Shown here one piece after another: positions 44,333-53,332 of a DNA stretch of 64,000 nucleotides. Position numbers and translations under genes: made by a program. The notes below the pieces were generated by a model that saw nothing but the letters and a program-made list of their open reading frames with translations, ran no database searches and had not been told where the DNA came from. Source of the stretch: an uncultured Lachnospiraceae bacterium (lineage in GTDB: Bacteria; Bacillota; Clostridia; Lachnospirales; Lachnospiraceae); contig CAJUTU010000015.1 of assembly GCA_910589385.1 (NCBI GenBank), positions 1-64,000 on the forward strand, read 5' to 3'. Each line of letters opens with the position of its first letter. The first letter of the stretch is position 1.

Positions 44333-46042
44333 TTACAGCAGAACAGCAATTGCTTCATACGGCCTCAGCGTCATATGGCCGCTTTGTTCCACGTTTTCGC
44401 TTTCCGGTGAAGAAAGCCCGTCCATCCCGGGAACTCTGGAACCTGCATAATTTTGGATCAGGATTTCTCCTTTCAGAAATTCCGCCGGTATTTCAAAATC
44501 CACCTGTTCCGCAGAAAAGCTGCACACAACCAGAAGTTTCTGCTCTCCAAGTGTTCTTGTGTAGGCATAAATTTCCTTAGAATCCGGCAGAAGCAGGTCA
44601 TAGGTCCCATATACGATCACTTCATGTTCCTTCCTAAGCCGGATGAGTTTCTGAAAATAATGGAACACAGAATCCTCTCTTGCAAGCTGTTCTTCGGCGT
44701 TGATCTCTTTATAATTCGGATTTACCATGATCCAGGGAGTACCGCTGGTAAAGCCTGCATTTTCCTTGTCATTCCACTGGAACGGCGTTCTGGCGTTGTC
44801 ACGGCTCTTATAGCGAAGGAAACGCATCATCTCTTCTTTGGAAAATACCCCCTGCCCGGTCAGCTCATAGTAAGCATTGATGCTGTCCAGATCCCGGAAA
44901 TCCTCGATATTTTCAAAAGGAACATTGGTCATGCCCAATTCCTGCCCCTGATAAATGTAGGGAGTACCCTGCATCATATAAAGGCAGGTTGCCAGCATTT
45001 TTGCGGAAGCCTCCCTGTACACGCCGTTATTTCCAAAACGGGATACACAGCGGGGCTGGTCATGATTCTCCCAGAAAAGACTGTTCCACGCAATATCCTC
45101 CAAGCCCTTCTGCCATTTAGTCATAACTTCCTTGAGGTCTCTTAGATCCATTTTTTTGTCTGACCACTTGTTGGTGCCATCTGCGTCCACATCCATATGC
45201 TCGAACTGGAACACCATATTCAGCTCCTTGCCGTCACTGCGGGCATATTTTTTCGCTTCCTCCAATGTGACGCCGGAGCATTCTCCTACAGTAATGGTGT
45301 CTGCCCGGTCAAGGACCTTTTGGCGCATCTCCTGCAGATATTCGTGTACACGAGGACCGTTTGCAGGCTCGTTAAAGCTTGCGTAGCCATTGATGCCTGG
45401 AACACCGTCCGGCAGATCCGGCTTTTTGGAAATCAGGCTGATGACATCCATGCGGAAACCATCTACACCTTTATCAAGCCACCAGTTCATCATCTGAAAT
45501 ACTTCTTCCCTTACTACCGGATTATCCCAGTTCAGATCCGGCTGCTTTTTTGAAAAGAGATGCAGATAGTACATGTCTGTTTCCGGGTCATACTCCCATG
45601 CCGGACCGGAAAAACAAGAACCCCAGTTATTCGGCTCTTTTCCATCCTTTGCAGGACGCCAGATATAGTAATCTCTGTAAGGATTATCCACGGACTTCCG
45701 GCTTTCCACAAACCAGCGGTGCTCATCGGAGGTATGGTTTACAACCAGGTCCATCACCAGCTTGATATCATGCTTATGTGCAGCCGCAAGCATTTCATCA
45801 AAATCCTCCATTGTGCCGAATTCTTCCATGACCGCCTGATAATCGCTGATGTCATATCCGTTGTCATCATTCGGCGACTGATACACCGGGGAGAGCCAGA
45901 TGACATCAATTCCAAGTTCTTTCAGATAATCCAGCCTGGACGTAATTCCTTTGAGATCTCCTATCCCATCCCCGTTGCTGTCGCAGAAACTTCTCGGATA
46001 AATTTGATAAACGACACTTTCTTTCCACCATTTTTTTTCCAT
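44333..46042 (-). CDS. GH13 oligo-1,6-glucosidase / alpha-glucosidase
   Basis: 569 residues, the usual length of GH13 subfamily 31 enzymes that cut isomaltose, panose or other short alpha-glucosides. Catalytic residues are Asp199 (nucleophile, GFRMDV), Glu254 (acid/base, TVGECS) and Asp328 (ENHDQP). Val200 directly after the nucleophile is the residue associated with alpha-1,6 preference in this subfamily. The N-terminus (WWKESVVYQIYPRSF) shows no signal peptide, so it is cytosolic. It is divergent from the GH32 gene, with a palindrome in the gap. Confidence 0.92.
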   Translation of the reverse strand: MEKKWWKESVVYQIYPRSFCDSNGDGIGDLKGITSRLDYLKELGIDVIWLSPVYQSPNDDNGYDISDYQAVMEEFGTMEDFDEMLAAAHKHDIKLVMDLVVNHTSDEHRWFVESRKSVDNPYRDYYIWRPAKDGKEPNNWGSCFSGPAWEYDPETDMYYLHLFSKKQPDLNWDNPVVREEVFQMMNWWLDKGVDGFRMDVISLISKKPDLPDGVPGINGYASFNEPANGPRVHEYLQEMRQKVLDRADTITVGECSGVTLEEAKKYARSDGKELNMVFQFEHMDVDADGTNKWSDKKMDLRDLKEVMTKWQKGLEDIAWNSLFWENHDQPRCVSRFGNNGVYREASAKMLATCLYMMQGTPYIYQGQELGMTNVPFENIEDFRDLDSINAYYELTGQGVFSKEEMMRFLRYKSRDNARTPFQWNDKENAGFTSGTPWIMVNPNYKEINAEEQLAREDSVFHYFQKLIRLRKEHEVIVYGTYDLLLPDSKEIYAYTRTLGEQKLLVVCSFSAEQVDFEIPAEFLKGEILIQNYAGSRVPGMDGLSSPESENVEQSGHMTLRPYEAIAVLL

Positions 46043-46076
46043 TTAGATTCTCCTCTCTTTGATTTCCCCGAAAAAT

Positions 46077-46096
46077 ATTGCAGGGATTGCTACAAT
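46077..46096. promoter_or_regulatory. Palindromic operator candidate between GH13 and GH32 genes
   Basis: ATTGCAG (46077-46083) and CTACAAT (46090-46096) are inverted arms with one mismatch. Read on the minus strand, TATAAT lies next to it (46098-46103), so a bound repressor would block the GH13 promoter. A LacI-type site is plausible; no regulator gene is adjacent. Confidence 0.35.
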
Positions 46097-46302
46097 GATT
46101 ATACTACATCCGGGATTTTATTTCACATTTTTTTATAATCTGCCGTATATTGGCGCGGCAGCAGCTATGGATTGTTATTATGGCTTTATCCGGTCCATCA
46201 GAAGAAAAAAATTGCGAATATATAAAACATCATATATAATGTGAACGTATGATGGAATCTATAGAGCAGCAGCCTGTATATTTGAAGAAAGGAAGAGTAA
46301 TT

Positions 46303-47790
46303 ATGACAAGCCAGACATTGAGAGAAGCAAGGAAGTATGAAGAGGCTTCCGAAAAAATGATTAAAAAAGAAGAACGGCCTGATTTCCATTTATCTGTCCG
46401 TACCGGCTGGATGAATGACCCTAATGGATTTTCTTATTATAAGGGCCATTATCATATGTTTTACCAATACTATCCTTACGACACCAAATGGGGTCCTATG
46501 CACTGGGGCCATGCGGTAAGCAAAGACCTTCTTCACTGGGAATATCTGCCTGCAGCGCTGGCGCCGGATGAGGCTTATGACAGAGATGGCTGCTTTTCCG
46601 GCAGCGCGGTCGAGCTTCCTGACGGCAGGCAGCTTCTGATGTATACCGGAGTGGTAAGCACGCCCCGGTGGAACGGCGGACACTGTGAGACACAGACACA
46701 GTGTATTGCAGTTGGCGACGGTGTGGATTATGAAAAATATGACTGCAATCCGGTCCTTGACGGGAAGGATCTGCCGCAAGGGTTCAGCAGAGAGGATTTC
46801 AGGGATCCGAAAATGTGGAAAGACGCGGACGGAAAATACTGGTGTGTCATTGGAAACCGGCCGGCAGACGGAAGCGGGCAGATTTTGTTGTTTTCCAGTG
46901 AAGATGCATTTCGATGGAAGTATGAAAAAGTACTTGTGGAAAACCAGAACCGTGTCGGAAAAATGTGGGAATGCCCGGATTTCTTTGAGTTGGATGATAA
47001 ATGGGTGCTGCTTACAAGCCCCCAGGATATGCTGCCCAAGGACTTTGAATTTCATAATGGAAACGGAACCCTCTGCCTGATCGGGGAATATGACAGCCAG
47101 ACCCTTACATTTACCGAAAGGAATCAGCAGTCCATTGATTATGGGATAGACTTTTATGCTCCCCAGACTGTGATGACGCCGGACGGGCGCAGAGTCATGA
47201 TCGGCTGGATGCAGAACTGGGATACCTGCATGCCACATTCTCCTTATCAGAAATGGTTTGGCCAGATGAGCCTGCCGAGAGAACTCTCTGTAAAAAACGG
47301 AAGGCTGTATCAGAAACCAATTAAAGAATTAGAGGATATGCGGAAAAATAAAGTGGCTTATCCGGATGTGGTACTGGAAAATGATACAATTCATCTGGAA
47401 AAAGTCCAGGGACGAAAGATCGATATGGAGATTTCTATCCGTCCGGGAGATCCAGAAAGCGGTTATCGGAAATTTGCGGTACGTTTTGCGCAGAATGAGG
47501 AATATCAGACCTCTTTGAGTTTCCGTCCGTATGAGTCCGTGCTGAAGATCGACCGGAAGTTCTCCGGTTCTCGCAGAGCGCTGATCCATCAGAGAAGATG
47601 TAAAGTCAACAGCCGGGAGAAAGAACTAAAATTGCGGATCATTCTGGATCGGTTCAGCGTGGAGGTCTTTATCAATGACGGTGAGCAGGTGATGTCTGCG
47701 ACGTTCTTTACGGATATGGCGGCAGATGGGATCTCTTTCTTTGCGGACGGCAAGGTAAGGATGGATGTTGTGAAATATGATCTGGATTGA
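46303..47790 (+). CDS. GH32 sucrose/sucrose-6-phosphate hydrolase (invertase)
   Basis: Hydrolyses sucrose, its 6-phosphate or short fructans. The 495 residues have the GH32 propeller with Asp39 (WMNDPNG, nucleophile), Asp167 (FRDP, transition-state stabiliser) and Glu222 (ECPD, acid/base), then a C-terminal beta-sandwich. There is no signal peptide, so it acts on imported sugar. ATG 46303 is chosen because of the GAAAGGAAG site; the frame is open 18 codons further upstream. No PTS or permease gene is adjacent. Confidence 0.92.
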   Translation: MTSQTLREARKYEEASEKMIKKEERPDFHLSVRTGWMNDPNGFSYYKGHYHMFYQYYPYDTKWGPMHWGHAVSKDLLHWEYLPAALAPDEAYDRDGCFSGSAVELPDGRQLLMYTGVVSTPRWNGGHCETQTQCIAVGDGVDYEKYDCNPVLDGKDLPQGFSREDFRDPKMWKDADGKYWCVIGNRPADGSGQILLFSSEDAFRWKYEKVLVENQNRVGKMWECPDFFELDDKWVLLTSPQDMLPKDFEFHNGNGTLCLIGEYDSQTLTFTERNQQSIDYGIDFYAPQTVMTPDGRRVMIGWMQNWDTCMPHSPYQKWFGQMSLPRELSVKNGRLYQKPIKELEDMRKNKVAYPDVVLENDTIHLEKVQGRKIDMEISIRPGDPESGYRKFAVRFAQNEEYQTSLSFRPYESVLKIDRKFSGSRRALIHQRRCKVNSREKELKLRIILDRFSVEVFINDGEQVMSATFFTDMAADGISFFADGKVRMDVVKYDLD

Positions 47791-47862
47791 GCGGAGTAGA
47801 AAGCGGCCAAGACGGGAGATTCCAAAAGCTGCATGAAATCCTGCATTTTGTTTGCATATATC

Positions 47863-47966
47863 AAAGGGGCTGTCGGGAAATAACAGCATTCATACAACAT
47901 ATGGAGTAATTTATAAATACCGCAGCGATATGTTGTATGTAAGTGTCATTTACCGACAGCCCCTTT
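47863..47966. repeat. 104-bp MITE-like palindrome
   Basis: The two ends are inverted copies for about 38-40 bases: AAAGGGGCTGTCGG at 47863-47876 against CCGACAGCCCCTTT at 47953-47966, and CATACAACATAT at 47891-47902 against ATATGTTGTATG at 47928-47939, with mostly matching sequence between. GGGGCTGTCG-type ends recall terminal repeats of insertion sequences. It sits between convergent genes and could also act as a two-way terminator. Confidence 0.6.
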
Positions 47967-47996
47967 ATATTTCCTGAGTTTTACAGGTCAGGCATA

Positions 47997-49349
47997 TCAG
48001 GCTTTTTTTCGCTCAAAAAATTTGTCTATGTTCTTTTTAATCTCATCTGGTTTTAACTGCTTTGACAAATATCCTTCTGGTTTTAAGGCAATGACCTTTT
48101 TTACACTCTCCTGGTCTACCCTTCCAGTCAGGAAGAAGACTGGAAGGTCGGCAAACGATTCCTCGGAGCGGATCATTTCCAGCACCTGTCTGCCGTCGCA
48201 GACAGGCATTTCATAATCCAGAAGGATCAGATCCGGCCGGTTCAGAGTAATGGTGCAGATTGCAGATGTGCCGGATTGAGCCAGCGTTACATCGTAATCA
48301 TTTTCCAGCAGCTGCTTCATCCCCTCGCGTATGGTCATGGAATCATCTACCACGAGTATTCTCTTTTTATGTTTCTTTTGGGCTTTTTCACGTTTGGATA
48401 GATATTTATCAATCTCAGCCATCGCATTGTCCGCATGGATTGCGGTCCCAACTCCTTTCTGGAGCAGATGCGGCGCGATGACACAATATGCAAAATAGCC
48501 TTTTCCCGTGTCAAACAGCAGGCTGAACTGCATTTTTTCACGTTCATATATTTTCAGGAACTGTTCATATGTGAGAAGATTTTCCTCCCGCAGTTCCTGC
48601 AGTTCTGCTTCCGGCAGATGTTCCCTGATGCGTCCGACAAACTGCTGTGCCGTATACCTGGTGGCGTTGATCAGCATGGTATCCAGTTTATTTGTCTTGA
48701 TCCCCATAGCGTCTCCGACCGTATTGATCAGCAATTTTTCTTCAAAGACTAAAATGATCTCCCATTTTTCGTCTTCCTTTGCACCATAGACCAGGCGGTA
48801 ATAAACGCCTTTCCCAAATTTTTCACCGCCATAGCTTGCGCTGATCAGATGGGACTCCAGTTGGAACATGTCATATATAAGCTGGATGATAGTCTTTTCC
48901 ATAGCCTCAGCTTCTTCTTCCGGCAAAAGATCGACCCACCGGCTGGTCTTTGCTCCGGTAATTGCCTGATCCTCAGTCAGAGTATGTCCGATCAGCCATC
49001 CGGTGCAGACACCCAGAAAATGGTTGACTGCATCAGGGGAATAGCCGCTCTGCTCCAGCTCCTCTTCTAGTATCGGAAGTGTTTTTGTCCGGAATCCTTT
49101 ATGGATACGTCTGTGCCTTTCCAGATTTTCGAAACCAATGGAGGCCATATAACTTTCTTCTTCTCCAAAATGTTTGAGCGTGTGTTCTTTGAAGTATTTT
49201 ATTCCCTCCTGGCATGCCCATTGGTTTTTGTTCTCATCCTCCCCGAATGCAAAAAGTTTGTTGATGATCTTAAAAAGTCTTTGGTGCTCCTTATCAATAA
49301 CGTCCACCCCGATATTGAATTCATCTTTCCACACCAATTGATTATACAT
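47997..49349 (-). CDS. Hemerythrin / CheX-like / receiver-domain fusion protein
   Basis: 450 residues with three parts. Residues 1-135 are a bacteriohemerythrin with the di-iron ligands in place (His22, His60, Glu64, His79, His83, His122, Asp127), a site that binds O2 or NO. Residues ~140-320 are less clear; LLINTVGDAMGI and the following helix resemble CheX/CheC-type chemotaxis phosphatases. Residues ~328-450 are a receiver domain (RILVVDDSMT, LILLDYEMPVCDG, then a LSKQL segment in place of the usual K-P). It is cytosolic, with no output DNA-binding domain. Ribosome site GGAGG. It probably couples oxygen or iron state to phospho-signalling. Confidence 0.8.
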   Translation of the reverse strand: MYNQLVWKDEFNIGVDVIDKEHQRLFKIINKLFAFGEDENKNQWACQEGIKYFKEHTLKHFGEEESYMASIGFENLERHRRIHKGFRTKTLPILEEELEQSGYSPDAVNHFLGVCTGWLIGHTLTEDQAITGAKTSRWVDLLPEEEAEAMEKTIIQLIYDMFQLESHLISASYGGEKFGKGVYYRLVYGAKEDEKWEIILVFEEKLLINTVGDAMGIKTNKLDTMLINATRYTAQQFVGRIREHLPEAELQELREENLLTYEQFLKIYEREKMQFSLLFDTGKGYFAYCVIAPHLLQKGVGTAIHADNAMAEIDKYLSKREKAQKKHKKRILVVDDSMTIREGMKQLLENDYDVTLAQSGTSAICTITLNRPDLILLDYEMPVCDGRQVLEMIRSEESFADLPVFFLTGRVDQESVKKVIALKPEGYLSKQLKPDEIKKNIDKFFERKKA

Positions 49350-49521
49350 AGAGATCCTCCTTCCCCACAGTCAAAATTTTAAGTTCTGTGGAATTTCTTT
49401 TATAGGGAACCCCTCCCCTGATTTAAAATGATAAACTCTTATATCCACCAGCTAATACTATACCATAGAATCAGAAAAAAGGGTATTCTAATTTAAATTC
49501 CCTGGAAAAATAATGTACTTC

Positions 49522-49533
49522 CTGTGGTATAAT
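49522..49533 (+). promoter_or_regulatory. Extended -10 promoter of the OmpR-type regulator
   Basis: TGGTATAAT (ending at 49533) is an extended -10 element 43 bp before the gene; no good -35 box is seen at the usual distance. Confidence 0.45.
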
Positions 49534-49575
49534 GTCCTGTGAGATATTCAGAAAGCAGGGAATGGAGGTTTTACA

Positions 49576-50238
49576 ATGGCAAAGATCTTGATCATAGATG
49601 ATGATGTCCACATTGGAAATATGGTATCTGAGGCATTGACAAAGGCTGGTTATGAGCCGTTAAGGGCCTATTCCGGCACGGAGGCTCTTTTGCTGCTTGC
49701 ACATAACAAACCGGATTTGATCTTACTGGACTTGATGCTGCCAGGGCTTTCCGGTGAGGAAATCCTGCCGGAGATCAAGGATATCCCTGTGGTCGTGCTC
49801 AGCGCAAAGGCCGGGATTGACGGCAAGGTAGAAATGCTTTTAGGCGGCGCAGTTGACTATATGACCAAGCCTTTTGAAATCAAGGAACTGCTTGCACGTA
49901 TCGCAGTACACCTCCGTAAAGCTGCAAGACCCGATATATCACCAATATTGGAAGCCGGGGATCTTTCGATGGATCTGGCTGCCTGTGAGGTGTGGCTGTC
50001 CGGGCAGAGCGTCCGGCTGACGAGAACAGAATATGCTATTTTAAAACTGCTGATGCAAAATAAGGGACATGCTGTTTCAAAATCTATCATACTGGAAAGA
50101 ATCAGTGAAGATACTCCTGATTGTACGGATGCTTCGTTGAAACAGCATGTCAGCAATCTGCGGAAAAAGCTTCGGAATGTATCTGGAAAAGATCATATCG
50201 AAGCAGTCTGGGGGATCGGCTTCCGGCTGGACCCGTAA
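49576..50238 (+). CDS. OmpR/PhoB-family response regulator
   Basis: 220 residues: a receiver domain (ILIIDDDVHIGN; acceptor Asp near 52 in LILLDLMLPGLSG; Lys in MTKPF) and a C-terminal winged helix (VRLTRTEYAILKLLMQNKGH ... VSNLRKKLRN). It is first in the order regulator, ABC ATPase, permease, histidine kinase. This order is typical of lantibiotic/bacitracin-type sensing and immunity modules. The tandem repeats at 50264-50285 in front of the ABC gene are its likely binding site. Ribosome site GGAGG. Confidence 0.92.
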   Translation: MAKILIIDDDVHIGNMVSEALTKAGYEPLRAYSGTEALLLLAHNKPDLILLDLMLPGLSGEEILPEIKDIPVVVLSAKAGIDGKVEMLLGGAVDYMTKPFEIKELLARIAVHLRKAARPDISPILEAGDLSMDLAACEVWLSGQSVRLTRTEYAILKLLMQNKGHAVSKSIILERISEDTPDCTDASLKQHVSNLRKKLRNVSGKDHIEAVWGIGFRLDP

Positions 50239-50263
50239 AAATTTTGTTCCGATCCACAATAGT

Positions 50264-50323
50264 GGAATCTTTACGGAATCTTTACTCTTTTCTTGACCGA
50301 TGTCTTTACCTTTTGGGTATAGA
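50264..50323 (+). promoter_or_regulatory. Tandem 11-bp operator repeats and promoter of the ABC operon
   Basis: GGAATCTTTAC occurs at 50264-50274 and again, abutting, at 50275-50285, a perfect tandem pair at the 11-bp step preferred by OmpR-type dimers. TTGACC at 50293-50298 and TATAGA at 50318-50323 follow (19-bp spacer), so a bound activator would sit at the -35 box. A partial third TCTTTACC lies at 50303-50310. Confidence 0.6.
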
Positions 50324-50382
50324 GTATAGGCATAACAGAGTACTTACCGAGAGTGCTCTTATACTAGAAAGGGGTTTTGTAT

Positions 50383-51297
50383 ATGAACTATTGTTTAGAA
50401 ACAAATGCGCTTTGCAAGCAGTATAAGCACTTCCATGCACTGCATGATCTGACCATGCATGTACCCAAAGGCGCAATCTATGGTTTTGTGGGAAAAAACG
50501 GCGCTGGGAAGACGACTTTGATCCGTCAGATCAGCGGCCTGCAGCAGCCGGATTCCGGCAGCTACACTCTTTATGGAGTGGAAAATAGCAGTCCTTCCAT
50601 CCACAAGGTAAGGCGGAGGATTGGCGCAGTCGTAGAGAGTCCCTCCATTTATCTGGATATGACAGCCGAGGACAATTTAAAAGAGCAGTACCGTATGTTG
50701 GGAATGCCGTCTTTTGACGGGATCGAGGAACTGCTCATCCTGGTCGGATTATCAGATACAGGCAGGAAGAGAGCCAGACATTTTTCTCTCGGCATGCGCC
50801 AGCGCCTGGGCATTGCCATTGCCCTTTGCGGCGACCCGGATTTCCTGATATTGGACGAACCGGTGAACGGCCTGGATCCGCAGGGGATTGTAGAGATACG
50901 GGAACTGATCTTGAAGCTGAACAGGGAATATCAGATCACTGTCCTGATCTCCAGCCATATCCTGGATGAACTGTCTAAGCTGGCAACCCACTATGGATTT
51001 ATTGATAAAGGGACTATGGTAAAAGAAGTCAGCGCCGGGGAGATGGAGGCGGCCTGCCGCAAATGTGTCCGGGTTACAGTGACGAATATCAATGCATTTT
51101 GCCGTATACTGGACAATTTCCGTTTGGAATACCGCGTGATCTCCGACCGTGAGGCTGATATTTATGGAGAAATCAGCGTAACTGACCTGACGATGGCGCT
51201 GGCCCGTGAAAATTGTGAAGTAAAATCCATGAGGGAACGGGACGAGAGCCTGGAAAATTATTATCTCAATCTGGTGGGAGGTGGCAGTCATGTTTAA
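50383..51297 (+). CDS. ABC transporter ATP-binding protein (BcrA / lantibiotic-immunity type)
   Basis: 304 residues. Walker A GKNGAGKTTLIRQ, signature FSLGMRQRLGIA, Walker B LILDEPVNGLDP and the switch histidine in SSHIL are all intact. The C-terminal ~90 residues are an accessory region as in BcrA/LanF proteins. With the permease it forms an exporter that probably removes an antimicrobial peptide or lipid-targeting compound. ATG 50383 follows AAAGGGG. Its last codons overlap the permease start. Confidence 0.92.
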   Translation: MNYCLETNALCKQYKHFHALHDLTMHVPKGAIYGFVGKNGAGKTTLIRQISGLQQPDSGSYTLYGVENSSPSIHKVRRRIGAVVESPSIYLDMTAEDNLKEQYRMLGMPSFDGIEELLILVGLSDTGRKRARHFSLGMRQRLGIAIALCGDPDFLILDEPVNGLDPQGIVEIRELILKLNREYQITVLISSHILDELSKLATHYGFIDKGTMVKEVSAGEMEAACRKCVRVTVTNINAFCRILDNFRLEYRVISDREADIYGEISVTDLTMALARENCEVKSMRERDESLENYYLNLVGGGSHV

Positions 51298-52189
51298 CCT
51301 TTTGTCTGCAGGGTTTTACCGGATCAGGAAAAACAGGCTGCTTTGGAGCTGCGTGCTTATTATGGCGGTCTGGTCGGTGATCCTCTGTGTGGAATATTGG
51401 AAGAATTTCGTGGCAGACTATGACGGGGTATTGGATGAGGTATCTTTCATGGATTCTCTGTTTCCTACATTATCTTTGGTCATCATGGTGTTTGCCGTGC
51501 TTGTCAGTATTTTTCTGGGAACAGAATATAGTGACGGCACGATCCGCAATAAGGTCACGGCAGGACATACAAGGGGCAGTATTTATCTTTCCCAGTTCAT
51601 TGTCAGCACGGCTGCCTGCCTGACGGTATATCTGTTATCCCTGGGAGTATCCGCACTGCTGGGCTTTCTCCTTTTGGGCGGAACAGACATGCCGTCCACA
51701 AAGATTTTGATCTATTGCGGGACGGGTGTATTGATGTGTGTGGTGGATGCGGCGGTTTTTACTCTCATTACGATGACAGCCGGTAATAAGGCGGCGGGCG
51801 CGGTCATATGCCTGCTCGCATCATTCTTCCTGGCGGCCGGGGCAGGTACGGTCTATGGGCCGCTTTCACAAGAGGAATATTTCTACCAGCCGAGGGCAGT
51901 CTATGAAGCGATGCAGGGGAATAACGGAACAGAAGTTGTTGTGATGGGCGGGGATACAGAGATGGAGGAAGAGAACGGGATGGTAAAGATTCCGAACCCT
52001 CTGTATATTTCCGGGCAGAAGAGAAAAATATTTGAATTCTTGTTAGACTGTAATCCTGTGGGGCAGGCGGTACAGCTTAGCGAGCTGGAATTAGAACGTC
52101 CCATCAATGTGGCGGTCTATGATCTGACTGAAATTGTCATATGCTGTGCGGCGGGTATGCTGCTGTTTTGTAAGAAAGATCTGAAATAG
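51290..52189 (+). CDS. ABC-2 type transporter permease
   Basis: 299 residues with about six hydrophobic segments and one larger loop (about 190-250) between segments five and six. The N-terminus (MFNLLSAGFYRIRKNRLLW) is typical of permeases paired with BcrA/LanF ATPases. The start lies inside the ATPase stop region (overlap of eight bases), so the two are translated together. Substrate unknown; an antimicrobial peptide is the family-based guess. Confidence 0.85.
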   Translation: MFNLLSAGFYRIRKNRLLWSCVLIMAVWSVILCVEYWKNFVADYDGVLDEVSFMDSLFPTLSLVIMVFAVLVSIFLGTEYSDGTIRNKVTAGHTRGSIYLSQFIVSTAACLTVYLLSLGVSALLGFLLLGGTDMPSTKILIYCGTGVLMCVVDAAVFTLITMTAGNKAAGAVICLLASFFLAAGAGTVYGPLSQEEYFYQPRAVYEAMQGNNGTEVVVMGGDTEMEEENGMVKIPNPLYISGQKRKIFEFLLDCNPVGQAVQLSELELERPINVAVYDLTEIVICCAAGMLLFCKKDLK

Positions 52190-52260
52190 CCGGTTACGGT
52201 TACCGCTGTATAAAGATTCCGGCTAAAAACGATATTTGAAATGAAAGTGAGTGGAAAAAG

Positions 52261-53136
52261 ATGCTGCCGTGGCTCCTATGCGGAATCTTATTGCTGACGA
52301 TTCTGATCTTGATCCTAAAAATCATTTCCATGCAGAAATGCACGGACAAAATCTGTATATTATTTGCAGAGCATCTTTCCACGGGCACTAATACGTTGAT
52401 CACCGTAACCTCCGGGGACAAACACATGCGGCATCTTGCCCGGGAACTGAACAAGGAACTGAAAATTCTGCGGCAGCAGAGATGGAAATATTTAAACGGC
52501 GACCTGGAACTGAAAGAAGCTGTGACAAATATTTCCCATGATCTGCGGACCCCTCTCACGGCGATCAGCGGTTATCTTGAATTGCTGGGGCAGGAAGAGA
52601 AAAGTGAAACGGTGGAAAGGTATTTAGCCTGTATTGAAAACCGTACGGAAGCATTGAAGCAGCTGACCGAGGAAATGTTCCGCTACACGGTCATTCTTTC
52701 TTCTAATGTGCCGGAAATTCAGTCTGTAGACTTGAAAGCAATCCTGGAGGAAAATCTGCTGAGTTTTTATGGGGTTATGACAGAAAAAGGGATCGAACCC
52801 AGGATCCAATTGCCGGATCAACCGGTTTTCAGACCGTGCAATGAGGCTGCCCTGTCCAGAGTATTCAGCAATATTTTGAATAATGCATTGAAATACAGTG
52901 ACGGAGATTTGTCCGTAGAGCTGTGGGATAACGGATTGATCCGGTTTTCTAATCATGCTTCTTCACTGGACGAGGTACAGGTGGGGAAGCTGTTCAACCG
53001 TTTCTTCACTGTGGAGACAGCGCGCAATTCTACGGGTCTGGGGCTGTCGATTGCAAAAACTCTGGTGGAACAGATGAATGGGACGATTTCGGCGGAATAT
53101 TCGGATGGAGAACTTGCCATCCTGATTCAATTGTGA
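52261..53136 (+). CDS. Sensor histidine kinase of the ABC module
   Basis: 291 residues with one N-terminal membrane segment (about 2-20) and almost no extracellular part, as in intramembrane-sensing kinases. The phosphorylated His is in NISHDLRTPLTAISGYLELL, and the ATPase has the N-box (NILNNALKYSDG) and G-box (STGLGLSIAKTLVEQM). It should act on the OmpR-type regulator at 49576 and take its cue from the adjacent ABC exporter. Start ATG 52261 with a weak site. Confidence 0.9.
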   Translation: MLPWLLCGILLLTILILILKIISMQKCTDKICILFAEHLSTGTNTLITVTSGDKHMRHLARELNKELKILRQQRWKYLNGDLELKEAVTNISHDLRTPLTAISGYLELLGQEEKSETVERYLACIENRTEALKQLTEEMFRYTVILSSNVPEIQSVDLKAILEENLLSFYGVMTEKGIEPRIQLPDQPVFRPCNEAALSRVFSNILNNALKYSDGDLSVELWDNGLIRFSNHASSLDEVQVGKLFNRFFTVETARNSTGLGLSIAKTLVEQMNGTISAEYSDGELAILIQL

Positions 53137-53332
53137 ACTGTTTATGTTACAGCCTGCGGTTCTGCAGACTACAGCCCGTTCACATCAAAAATCGTCCCGT
53201 TTAGTCAATTTGCTTGTATCAGGAGCTTGTTTTTTCTATAATGATACTGAAACATTCCGTATTCATTTTGCAGAGGGAAAGATATCTGACAGATTTCATC
53301 TGCTGTGGGATAGAAGGGGAGTGAAGCTGGCC

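Noticed and set aside
49438..49575. Second receiver-type or small gene before the OmpR-type regulator
   Set aside because: No frame with start signals; only a promoter-like element is seen.
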